From Hyphomonadaceae bacterium UBA1001 (lineage in GTDB: Bacteria > Pseudomonadota > Alphaproteobacteria > Caulobacterales > Aquidulcibacteraceae), in contig DBAV01000023.1 of the NCBI GenBank assembly GCA_002291875.1, positions 1-20,888 on the forward strand: a DNA stretch of 20,888 nucleotides, read 5' to 3'. Shown here one piece after another: positions 12,006 to 17,978 of this stretch (positions are counted from its first letter, which is position 1; each line of letters begins with the position of its first letter). Both the position numbers and the translations under genes were made by a program. The notes below the pieces were generated by a model. It was not told the origin of the DNA. It was given only the letters and a program-made list of their open reading frames with translations, and searched no databases.

Positions 12006-12380
12006 ATGACTTCACCTGTCCGACCCGATGCCCTGACTGGCCGCAAGGTGCGGCGCCTCGCCTTGGGCCTGGTGCTGGCGCTTGCCGGCGCCGGCGCGGG
12101 CGCTGCGCCCGCCGCTCTGGCCCAGTCCGGCCCGTTCCAGCTGCAGCAGCGCTTTACCGCACCCGAGGCGCGCGATGCCGCACGATCGGGCCAGGTGGTG
12201 CCGCTGTCGTCGGTCACCGCCCAGCTGCGCCAGCGTTTCGGCGGCCGGCTGATCGATTCCCAGCTGGTCGATGGCCGCAACGGGCCGGTCTATGAAATCC
12301 GCTGGGAAACCGCCGAGGGCGGCCTGATCGACTTCGTGATCGATGCCCGCACCGGCGCGATCCTGCGCCAACGTTCCTGA
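12006..12380 (+). CDS. Secreted PepSY-domain protein
   Basis: The 124-residue product has a clear signal peptide. The positive region (GRKVRR) is followed by hydrophobic LALGLVLALAGAGAGAA and a likely signal-peptidase site after Ala39 (AALA-Q). The mature part is a single PepSY-like unit (about residues 55-121: VYEIRWETAEGGLIDFVID, ARTGAIL). PepSY domains are thought to inhibit peptidases or sense envelope conditions; no substrate can be named here. ATG at 12006 has AAGGGA at good spacing. The stop is 13 bases before the response regulator, so the two form an operon. Small PepSY proteins are commonly encoded beside OmpR-type two-component systems, which suggests an envelope-sensing or accessory role (inference). 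Confidence 0.82.
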   Translation: MTSPVRPDALTGRKVRRLALGLVLALAGAGAGAAPAALAQSGPFQLQQRFTAPEARDAARSGQVVPLSSVTAQLRQRFGGRLIDSQLVDGRNGPVYEIRWETAEGGLIDFVIDARTGAILRQRS

Positions 12381-12393
12381 ACGGGGTCAACAC

Positions 12394-13065
12394 ATGCGTC
12401 TCCTGATCGTCGAGGATGAACCCGACCTGCGCCGCCAGCTGCAGCGCACCCTCACCGATGCCGGCTATGCCGTCGATGTCGCCGCCGACGGCGAGGACGG
12501 CCAGTTCCTCGGTGAGACCGAGCCCTATGACGCGGTGGTGCTGGACCTCGGCCTGCCCAAGGTGGACGGGGTGACCGTGCTGGAACGCTGGCGCGCGGCG
12601 GGGCGCGACTTTCCGGTGCTGATCCTGACCGCGCGCGACCGCTGGAGCGAGAAGGTGGCGGGCTTTGACGCCGGGGCCGACGACTATCTGACCAAGCCCT
12701 TCCATTCCGAGGAATTGCTGGCGCGGCTGCGCGCGCTGCTGCGCCGGGCCGCCGGTCATGCCACCCCGGCGCTGGAGTGCGGGGATCTGCGGCTGGACAC
12801 CCGCGCCGCGCGGGTCTCGGTCGATGGCGAGCCGATCAAGCTGACCAGCCACGAATACAAGGTGCTGGCCTACATGATGCACCACCAGGGCCGGGTGATC
12901 CCGCGCACCGAACTGGTCGAGCACATCTACGACCAGGATTTCGACCGCGACTCGAACACCATCGAGGTGTTCATCGGCCGCCTGCGCAAGAAGATCGGCC
13001 AGGACCGCATCGTCACCGAGCGCGGGCTGGGCTATCGCCTGGTCGAGGCCGTCACCGGCGCCTGA
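12394..13065 (+). CDS. OmpR/PhoB-family response regulator
   Basis: A cytoplasmic transcription factor activated by phosphorylation. The 223-residue product starts MRLLIVEDEPDLRRQL. The receiver domain (about 4-114) has the acidic pair E8/D9, phospho-acceptor Asp51 (VVLDLGLPKVDG), Thr80 (LILTARD) and Lys102 (YLTKPF), so all phosphorylation residues are present. The winged-helix DNA-binding domain covers about 125-220 (LTSHEYKVLAYMMHH, SNTIEVFIGRLRKKIG, RGLGYRLV). ATG at 12394 follows a weak GGGG site; an upstream in-frame start at 12343 would overlap the PepSY gene and break family alignment. No histidine kinase follows, which is unusual for this arrangement; a palindrome array occupies that place. 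Confidence 0.95.
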   Translation: MRLLIVEDEPDLRRQLQRTLTDAGYAVDVAADGEDGQFLGETEPYDAVVLDLGLPKVDGVTVLERWRAAGRDFPVLILTARDRWSEKVAGFDAGADDYLTKPFHSEELLARLRALLRRAAGHATPALECGDLRLDTRAARVSVDGEPIKLTSHEYKVLAYMMHHQGRVIPRTELVEHIYDQDFDRDSNTIEVFIGRLRKKIGQDRIVTERGLGYRLVEAVTGA

Positions 13066-13092
13066 CCACCCCGGCACACCCAAAGCGCTCCC

Positions 13093-13366
13093 GGAGCCCG
13101 CGCTTCCGAGCGCGGTTGTGCGCGCAAGGCCGGGCACGGAGGCCCGGGCTCCGATGTCGCCGTTATCTCAAGTCATCGAACGGCGATGCGCGCCCCGCCG
13201 GAGCCCGCGCTTCCAAGCGCGGTTGTGCGCGCAAGGCCGGGCACGGAGGCCCGGGCTCCGATGTCGCCTTCTTTTCAGGTTCTCAACCATCAAGGCGCGC
13301 CCCGCCGGAGCCCGCGCTTCCAGGCGCGGTTGTGCGCGCAAGGCCGGGCACGGAGGCCCGGGCTCC
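13093..13366. repeat. REP/BIME array D, three units of 107 bp, inverted relative to array C
   Basis: Three pairs fill most of the 394 bp between the response regulator and mnmA: 13093-13115/13130-13152, 13200-13222/13237-13259 and 13307-13329/13344-13366. Both steps are exactly 107 bp. Here the plus copies carry the CCGCGCTT/GCGCGG arms and the minus copies the CCGGGC/GCCCGGG arms, the reverse of array C. The reverse complement of the spacer 13260-13306 (GATGGTTGAGAACCTGAAAA) closely matches the array C spacer at 10254-10300 (GATGGTCGAGAACCTTGAGA). This shows the same family in opposite orientation. No gene is seen in this interval. Confidence 0.88.
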
Positions 13367-13459
13367 GGCGCGGCGGGCTCGGTGGGGGTGGTGCGTGATG
13401 GCGGGTTGCGATAAGGGGCGGGACTGTCTGGCGCGGGCCTTGACCCCGCGGGAGGCCCC

Positions 13460-14656
13460 ATGACCACATGCACCATCGCGCCTGCGCCGGGCGCGCTGGC
13501 GGACCTGTCCGCCCTGTCCGGCGTTCTTCCCGACATCGATCTGGGCCTGCCGGGCCCGCGCGCACGGACGCGCGTGGTGGCTGCCATGTCCGGCGGGGTG
13601 GATTCGTCCGTCACGGCGGCCCTGCTGCACCATGCGGGCTATGACGTGGTGGGCGTCACCCTGCAGCTCTACGACCATGGCGCGGCGGTGAAAAAGCCGG
13701 GTGCGTGCTGTGCCGGCATCGACATCCGCGATGCGCGTGCGGTCGCTGACGCGCTGGGTTTTGCCCATTACGTGCTGGATTACGAGACCCGGTTCTCGGA
13801 TCAGGTGGTGCAGGACTTTGCCGACTCGTATCTGGCCGGCGAGACGCCCATCCCGTGCGTGCGCTGCAACCAGTCGGTCAAGTTCCGTGACCTTCTGGGG
13901 GTGGCGCGCGATCTCGGCGCCGCGGCCATGGTAACGGGCCATTACATCCGCCGCGTCGAGGGGGCGGAGGGGCCCGAGCTGCACCGCGCTGCCGAACCCG
14001 CGCGCGACCAGTCCTATTTCCTCTTTGCCACCACGCGCGAACAGCTGGATTTCCTGCGCTTCCCGCTGGGCGACTTTCCCAAGGCCGAAACCCGGCGGTT
14101 CGCCGCCGCCATGGGGCTGGCCGCCGCCGACAAGCCCGACAGCCAGGACATCTGCTTCGTGCCGCAGGGGCGCTATGTGGACGTGGTGCGCCGCGTGCGG
14201 CCGGGCGCCTCGCGGCCCGGCGAGATCGTGCATGTGGACGGTCGGGTGCTGGGCCGCCACGACGGCATCATCGGCTATACGGTGGGCCAGCGGCGCGGGC
14301 TGGGCATCGCCACCGGCGAGCCGCTGTTCGTGGTGCGCCTGGATGCCGCGAACGCACGGGTGGTGGTCGGCCCGCGCGAGGCGCTGATGGTCGGGGTGAT
14401 CGGCCTCAAGGAGGTCAACTGGATCGGGCCCGGGCCCGCCGATGCGGCCGCGCACGAGGGGCGGGCGGTGCAGGTGCGCGTGCGCTCGACGCGCGAGCCC
14501 GTGCCGGCGCGCCTGGGCCGGGCCGGCGGGACATGGACGGTGACGCTGGACCGGCCGGAGGAAGGCGTCGCGCCGGGTCAGGCCTGTGTCTTCTATGACG
14601 GTCCGCGCGTTCTGGGCGGCGGCTGGATCGCCGCGACGGTCAGTGCGGCGGCTTAA
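13460..14656 (+). CDS. mnmA: tRNA-specific 2-thiouridylase MnmA
   Basis: MnmA uses ATP and persulfide sulfur to make 2-thiouridine at the wobble position of tRNAs for Lys, Glu and Gln. The 398-residue product has the PP-loop SGGVDSS at residues 44-50. Paired cysteines lie in PCVRCN (Cys133, Cys136). The catalytic nucleophile Cys is in DSQDICFVP (Cys232), with GRHDGIIGYTVGQRRGLGI in the central domain. A C-terminal beta-barrel region ends the protein. A GGAGG ribosome site lies 4-5 bases before ATG at 13460. An N-terminal extension of about 36 residues precedes the PP-loop domain, longer than in E. coli. Monocistronic by appearance. Identity is firm. Confidence 0.97.
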   Translation: MTTCTIAPAPGALADLSALSGVLPDIDLGLPGPRARTRVVAAMSGGVDSSVTAALLHHAGYDVVGVTLQLYDHGAAVKKPGACCAGIDIRDARAVADALGFAHYVLDYETRFSDQVVQDFADSYLAGETPIPCVRCNQSVKFRDLLGVARDLGAAAMVTGHYIRRVEGAEGPELHRAAEPARDQSYFLFATTREQLDFLRFPLGDFPKAETRRFAAAMGLAAADKPDSQDICFVPQGRYVDVVRRVRPGASRPGEIVHVDGRVLGRHDGIIGYTVGQRRGLGIATGEPLFVVRLDAANARVVVGPREALMVGVIGLKEVNWIGPGPADAAAHEGRAVQVRVRSTREPVPARLGRAGGTWTVTLDRPEEGVAPGQACVFYDGPRVLGGGWIAATVSAAA

Positions 14657-14715
14657 GCGGGCGTTAAGGAATAGCGCGCACCGTGCGGCTGTCTCCAATG
14701 CCGCACAGGTGTGCC

Positions 14716-15063
14716 ATGACGCTCGACGACACCATCGAAGATTTCCTGGCCGCCGCCGAACGGCTGGTGCGCGCGTGCGACGAAATCCGTGTCGCGGCCG
14801 ACGACGCCAATGACAGCTATGACGCCTTCACCGCCCAGATCGAGGCCGTCGACCCCAAGCTGGAGCGCCTGCGTGCCGCGCTGACCACCTTCCGCGCCAC
14901 CGGGCAGGTGGATGTCAGCCTGATCGACGTGATCGCCGAGGCGGCCGCCGAGCTGTCGGGTGAACTCGACAACCTGATCTGCGAGGCCGAGCAGCTGGCC
15001 GAGAACCTCGAGACGATCGAACTGGGCGACGTCACCCCCATCCCGCTGATCCGCGCCGCCTGA
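14716..15063 (+). CDS. Small acidic helical protein of unknown function
   Basis: The 115-residue product is strongly acidic and rich in Ala, Glu, Asp and Leu. It has two likely long helices (about residues 5-62 and 70-102) resembling a coiled-coil hairpin, split by a Gly/Asp-containing turn (FRATGQVDVSL). There is no signal peptide, membrane segment or recognised motif. ATG at 14716 is preferred (AGGTG close upstream); in-frame GTG at 14683 and ATG at 14698 are alternatives. It lies 59 bp after mnmA on the same strand and could be cotranscribed. It is followed by palindrome array E. I do not recognise the family. Confidence 0.65.
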   Translation: MTLDDTIEDFLAAAERLVRACDEIRVAADDANDSYDAFTAQIEAVDPKLERLRAALTTFRATGQVDVSLIDVIAEAAAELSGELDNLICEAEQLAENLETIELGDVTPIPLIRAA

Positions 15064-15068
15064 ACCCC

Positions 15069-15184
15069 GGAGCGCGGGCCTCCGCGCCCGCAAACTTCTG
15101 CACACGCAACGCTGGAGCGCGGGCCTCCGCGCCCGCAACGTTCTGCGCACGCACGCACCAGGCGGGCCCGGAGGCCCGCGCTCC
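15069..15184. repeat. REP array E, three palindromes of a divergent subtype
   Basis: Two direct GGAG-headed copies (15069-15091, 15114-15136) have GCGGGC/GCCCGC arms with CTCCGC in the loop. They are followed by one opposing copy (15162-15184). This subtype differs from arrays A, C and D in its stem, and the two direct copies are only 45 bp apart. They lie between the convergent gene ends of the acidic protein and the proline-rich lipoprotein, so they may also help end transcription from both sides. Confidence 0.8.
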
Positions 15185-15203
15185 GGCGCGCCGAAAGCGA
15201 ACC

Positions 15204-15551
15204 TCAGCGCGGTGGCGCCTCGATCGTCCGATCAATGCGCGAGACGGTTGCATCGTCCAGCGTGGCGACATCACCGGGTAGCGGATCGAGCACTGGCCCC
15301 GTCGCGGGCAAAGCGGGCAGGCTGGCATCGGTCGGCGCACCGGGCGCCCCGCCGTCATCGGTGTCGGCCGGGGTCATCTGATCTGGCCCCTCGGGCAGCG
15401 CCGCCACCGGCCCAGGCCCATGGGCAGGCGCAGGGGCCTGGGTCGTCGGCGGTCCGCACCCTGCGGGCACGGTTCCCAACACCAGCGCAAGCGCCCACAC
15501 TGGCAGCGCCGCACGCCGCCGCCCATATCCGGTGCCGGAGGTTCCCGTCAT
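15204..15551 (-). CDS. Probable small proline-rich lipoprotein
   Basis: The 115-residue reading has a basic N-terminus (GYGRRRAALPVW), a hydrophobic stretch (WALALVLGTVPAG) and Cys32, where a lipid could be attached. The lipobox-like VPAGC has an unusual proline at the -3 position. The remainder is low-complexity Pro/Ala/Gly/Asp sequence ending IDRTIEAPPR and shows no known domain. The only ATG (15551) overlaps the msrA start codon on the other strand and has a weak ribosome site (TGGAAC). It could be a real envelope lipoprotein or a chance open frame in GC-rich DNA; the signal-like N-terminus tips me toward a gene. Confidence 0.5.
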   Translation of the reverse strand: MTGTSGTGYGRRRAALPVWALALVLGTVPAGCGPPTTQAPAPAHGPGPVAALPEGPDQMTPADTDDGGAPGAPTDASLPALPATGPVLDPLPGDVATLDDATVSRIDRTIEAPPR

Positions 15552-16203
15552 GCTGTTCCAGTCCGCAAAGGCCGGTATGCCCGCCCCGTCCGAAGCCCTG
15601 GCCGGCCGCGAGCGCCCCATCGCCACTGCCGCCACGCATTTTGTCAACGGCAATCCGCTGAAGGGGCCGTGGCCGCAGGGGCACGAGGTGGCGATGTTCG
15701 GGCTGGGCTGTTTCTGGGGCGCGGAACGGATCTTCTGGAAGCAGCCCGGCGTCTGGGTGACGGCGGTCGGCTATGCCGCCGGTTTCACGTCCAACCCGAC
15801 CTATGAGGAGGTGTGCAGCGGCCGCACCGGTCACAACGAGGTGGTGCTGGTGGTCTTCGACCCGGCCATCGTGACCTATGAAAGGCTGGTCAAGCTGTTT
15901 CTCGAGGCGCACGACCCCACCCAGGGCATGCGCCAGGGCAATGATGTGGGCAAGCAGTATCGCTCGGGAATCTATACCCACGGTGCGGCCCAGGACACCG
16001 CGGCGCGCGCGATGGTGGCCGACTATGGCCCGCGCCTGAAGGCGCGCGGGTTCGGCGAGATCACCACCGAAATCCAGCCTGCCCCGGTCTTCTACTATGC
16101 CGAGGACTATCACCAGCAATACCTCGCCAAGAACCCCAATGGCTATTGCGGCATCGGCGGGACAGGCGTCGAATGCGCGGTGGGGACCGGGGTGGGCGCC
16201 TGA
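15550..16203 (+). CDS. msrA: Peptide-methionine (S)-S-oxide reductase MsrA
   Basis: MsrA reduces methionine-S-sulfoxide in proteins and free form, repairing oxidative damage with thioredoxin. The 217-residue product carries the active site GLGCFWGAER with nucleophile Cys54. It also has the family segments AVGYAAGFTSNPTYEEVCSGRTGH, AHDPTQGMRQGNDVGKQYRS and AEDYHQQYL. Resolving cysteines Cys200 and Cys209 lie in the C-terminal GYCGIGGTGVEC, as in the long E. coli-type enzyme. ATG at 15550 has GGAGG 8 bases upstream; the earlier in-frame ATG at 15532 lacks such a site. No signal peptide, so cytoplasmic. The stop is 9 bp from the convergent vapC end. Confidence 0.97.
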   Translation: MLFQSAKAGMPAPSEALAGRERPIATAATHFVNGNPLKGPWPQGHEVAMFGLGCFWGAERIFWKQPGVWVTAVGYAAGFTSNPTYEEVCSGRTGHNEVVLVVFDPAIVTYERLVKLFLEAHDPTQGMRQGNDVGKQYRSGIYTHGAAQDTAARAMVADYGPRLKARGFGEITTEIQPAPVFYYAEDYHQQYLAKNPNGYCGIGGTGVECAVGTGVGA

Positions 16204-16212
16204 GGCGCTGCA

Positions 16213-16626
16213 TCAGCCCAGCGCCCCCTCGATGTCGGTGCGCGTGAAGTCGTCGCCGACGAACAGCAGCGACGCACCCAATGACCTGGCCAGCGCATAG
16301 GCGAAACAGTCGCCGAAGTTCAGCACCCCGCCATGCCCGATGCCCCGGCCATGTTCGATGCGTGCCTTGAGGGCGAGTCCGGCCTGAGGCCCGTCAACGG
16401 CCACAAGGGTAATGCCTAGGGCGTCGAGATAGGCGTCGAGGTCCGCGATGACGTCCATCCGGTCAGAGGTCCGCGCGTCCGCGAGCACCGACCCGATTTC
16501 AAGATACGAAGCGACCGACAGCAGCCGCTCGCCAACCTCCTCGCTGGCCAGCCTCTGGGCAATCGCCTCTGCCTTCGGCTCACTGCGCATCAGGGCAATG
16601 ATGGCTGACGAGTCGATTGCGATCAT
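16213..16626 (-). CDS. vapC: VapC-type PIN-domain toxin (ribonuclease)
   Basis: PIN-domain VapC toxins cut RNA, often tRNA, when freed from VapB. The 137-residue product begins MIAIDSSAIIALMRSEPKA. It contains the expected acidic residues: Asp5, Glu43 (SYLEIGSVL), Asp106 (NFGDCFAYALA) and Asp125/Asp126 (LFVGDDFTRT). The active site therefore looks complete, and the length is typical. The start at 16626 overlaps the end of the antitoxin C-terminal frame by ATGA, the classical coupling for toxin-antitoxin operons. The antitoxin itself carries an apparent frameshift (next entry), so whether the toxin is expressed is uncertain. Confidence 0.92.
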   Translation of the reverse strand: MIAIDSSAIIALMRSEPKAEAIAQRLASEEVGERLLSVASYLEIGSVLADARTSDRMDVIADLDAYLDALGITLVAVDGPQAGLALKARIEHGRGIGHGGVLNFGDCFAYALARSLGASLLFVGDDFTRTDIEGALG

Positions 16627-16858
16627 TCCTCCCAGCCTTGGTCCAGGTGCTCACCGACCGCCGATCCGATCCGATAGCGTACATTCAGCCTGGTCGATTC
16701 CGCCAGGATCGCCTCCGCCCGTTCCTGGACCCCCGCTCGCGCGCCAGTCGCTCGCGCAGGGCCTTGGCCACGGCGACGGTGACGCTCTCGCCGGTGAGGG
16801 CGCAAAGCTCATGGGCCAGCCGCACGGGTTCGTCGGTTTCCAGTTCCAGCGTGGTCAT
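16623..16858 (-). pseudogene. vapB: VapB-type antitoxin, apparently frameshifted at a G5 run
   Basis: The N-terminal part (ATG at 16858, MTTLELETDEPVRLAHELCA, TGESVTVAVAKALRERLARE) matches the DNA-binding half of Rv0623/PSK-type VapB antitoxins. In that frame it continues into atypical basic residues and stops near 16685. The expected C-terminal half (VQERAEAILAESTRLNVRYR, ending GWEE) is open in another frame and ends exactly at the ATGA overlap with vapC. The switch point is the run of five G on the minus strand (16730-16734): one extra G would join the frames. It is a real mutation, a phase-variable or programmed slip, or a sequencing error. I call it broken as read. Confidence 0.7.
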
Positions 16859-16905
16859 CCGCCCTCCTAGCACGCTTGCGCCCAGGCACACCACCACAGC
16901 CCGGC

Positions 16906-16928
16906 GGAGCGCAAGCTTCCGGGCCCGC
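16906..16928 (+). repeat. Degenerate REP palindrome flanking the RAYT remnant
   Basis: GGAG is followed by a degraded stem (CGCAAGCTTCC then GGGCCCGC). It is recognisable by the head and the central GCTTCC shared with the other copies. It lies just downstream of the decayed transposase fragment, opposite in orientation to the copy at 17261-17283. Confidence 0.55.
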
Positions 16929-16949
16929 ATTCCACAAGCGCCGCGCCTG

Positions 16950-17226
16950 TCATCCGGTCATCCCGGAGCCAACACAGGCCGAACTCCATTGCCAATCCAA
17001 TGGATAGCTGCACAGGCCGGCTGCGACCGGCTTGTTCTGAATGCAGGTGTGCGTGGTGGCACAGTGTGCGTCGTCGCGCATGAACCGATCAAGATCGGTC
17101 CAAAGCCCGAAAGCGCCCTTGTCGATCCAGCATCGCATTCGCTCGGACGGCGATGAAACGCTTCCATCACGTTCGCCTCCGCGAACAGATACAGCACAGC
17201 GCCCCTGACGGAACAAGCATAGAACA
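16950..17226 (-). pseudogene. Decayed C-terminal fragment of a REP-associated tyrosine transposase (RAYT, Y1_Tnp/IS200-like)
   Basis: The minus-strand frame ending at 16950 reads LWTDLDRFMRDDAHCATT and then CIQNKPVAAGL...YPLDWQWSSA. RAYT proteins end with the pattern Y(D/F)R(Y/F)IRDEAH, YI(H/E)xNPVKAGL, P(E/D)DWxWSSA, and this fragment follows it with several changes (for example CIQNKPV for YIxxNPV). The upstream part is only readable in another frame, and the HUH active-site region (usually MPNHVHLL) is not found. It is therefore a short, inactive relic. REP palindromes lie on both sides in opposite orientation (16906-16928 and 17261-17283), as expected for a RAYT locus. Family assignment rests on motif recognition only. 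Confidence 0.6.
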
Positions 17227-17260
17227 TCTCTTGGGCCGCCTGGTGGTCGGCAGAAGGTAT

Positions 17261-17283
17261 GCGGGCTTGGAAGCCCGCGCTCC
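17261..17283 (-). repeat. REP palindrome upstream of the RAYT remnant
   Basis: Read on the minus strand: GGAG head, perfect arms GCGGGCTT/AAGCCCGC. It marks the upstream boundary of the RAYT remnant and belongs to the same subtype as the first copy after glnD. Confidence 0.8.
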
Positions 17284-17285
17284 GC

Positions 17286-17513
17286 TTATTGCACATTCGT
17301 GATCCTGGCCAAAGGCTGGTCGGGGAGCGGGACCTGTGGAAACTGCCGCGGCCCGCCCTTGCGTCCATGTAGCAACAGCCTAACGTTATCCTGAAGCGTC
17401 GCCCGCGCCTTCACCTGCCACGGATCGAGCGTGTCGTCGCCAACGTCTTCAGTTCGCACGAACCAACTCAGGCCCCGCGCTTGCTCGCGATGATAAATCG
17501 AATAAGATAACGA
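17286..17513 (-). pseudogene. GC-rich coding remnant of unknown family, no start codon
   Basis: An open frame of 75 codons runs from the TAG that ends the next gene upstream to a TAA at 17286. It includes YHREQARGLSWFVRTEDVGD, LDPWQVKARATLQDNVRLLL and ends PDQPLARITNVQ. It has no ATG. It is GC-rich like the chromosome from about 17490 down, unlike the AT-rich DNA just upstream. It resembles the 3' end of a host gene whose 5' part was lost or displaced by the AT-rich segment. I do not recognise the family; a chance open frame cannot be excluded. Confidence 0.35.
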
Positions 17514-17768
17514 CTATTGAAACCACTTAAAGATAATGTTTCCCGCTTTCTGAGAAATGATGGAGCTGTTGCGGGTTTTTCCACCACGTGAGGAGCTTGT
17601 ATAGGAAGTGTTACCAACCTTAACGGTGTTAGTTGTTCGGGTACCATTAGGACCGCTGGTGAAAGTAGTCTTTTGGTTACCAGATTTGAAGACAGTGGAT
17701 ACGCTCATTCCGCGCTTCCCGTACGAAATGGTGGTGCGCGAACCAGTGTGATGTGTGCGGTGCTTCAA
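17514..17768 (-). CDS. Small Ser/Thr/Gly-rich protein of unknown function, AT-rich island, TTG start
   Basis: The frame has 84 residues from a TTG at 17768 that is preceded by a near-perfect GGGAGG ribosome site 6 bases upstream. The product begins (M)KHRTHHTGSRTTISYGKRG. The middle is a beta-like, Thr/Ser/Gly/Asn-rich stretch with alternating polar residues (KTTFTSGPNGTRTTNTVKVG, NTSYTSSSRGGK). It ends hydrophobic (SQKAGNIIFKWFQ). It is basic, with no Cys, signal peptide or known motif. Base composition is far more AT-rich than anything else in the window (40% G+C in 17521-17580), pointing to recent transfer, possibly from a phage or plasmid. A longer frame from 17852 exists, but the ribosome site favours 17768. 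Function is unknown. Confidence 0.55.
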   Translation of the reverse strand: MKHRTHHTGSRTTISYGKRGMSVSTVFKSGNQKTTFTSGPNGTRTTNTVKVGNTSYTSSSRGGKTRNSSIISQKAGNIIFKWFQ

Positions 17769-17791
17769 TTGCTGCCTCCCTACGTATGACT

Positions 17792-17804
17792 GTGCCACTG
17801 GCAC
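17792..17804. promoter_or_regulatory. Perfect palindrome upstream of the AT-rich gene
   Basis: GTGCCA-C-TGGCAC is a 13-base perfect inverted repeat just upstream of the ribosome site of the small AT-rich gene. A TTGACT (minus strand, 17816-17811) lies immediately before it. The placement suits an operator next to a promoter, but no convincing -10 box at proper spacing is visible. Confidence 0.3.
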
Positions 17805-17852
17805 AATTTGAGTCAAGGCGCAAGGGCTAATTTGCAGTTTCGATCGATGCAA

Positions 17853-17978
17853 CCGTTTAAGCAGCAGCCGGACCTAATCCCTTGTCCCGGCACAAGGCAG
17901 GTGCAACAACGTTTCTGCCAATCTGGTAGACAGCCTAAGGTTATAGGCTCTGCGCGACGTCGCGTGTATGTTTAGCCC
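17853..17978. other. glnD upstream region
   Basis: About 125 bp upstream of glnD contains a small inverted repeat, CTTGTCCCGGCACAAG (17881-17896), and moderately AT-rich sequence, but no promoter boxes with acceptable spacing that I can defend. No clear ribosome site precedes the glnD ATG (GTTTAGCCC). The AT-rich island appears to end within this interval. Confidence 0.3.

Noticed and set aside
12214..13137. A 307-codon minus-strand frame opposite the PepSY/response regulator genes.
   Set aside because: The plus strand carries two recognisable genes with ribosome sites. The minus frame shows no family motif and runs into the REP array.
17927..17947. TAGACA and TATAGG as a glnD promoter.
   Set aside because: The boxes are only 9 bases apart, far short of the 16-18 needed.
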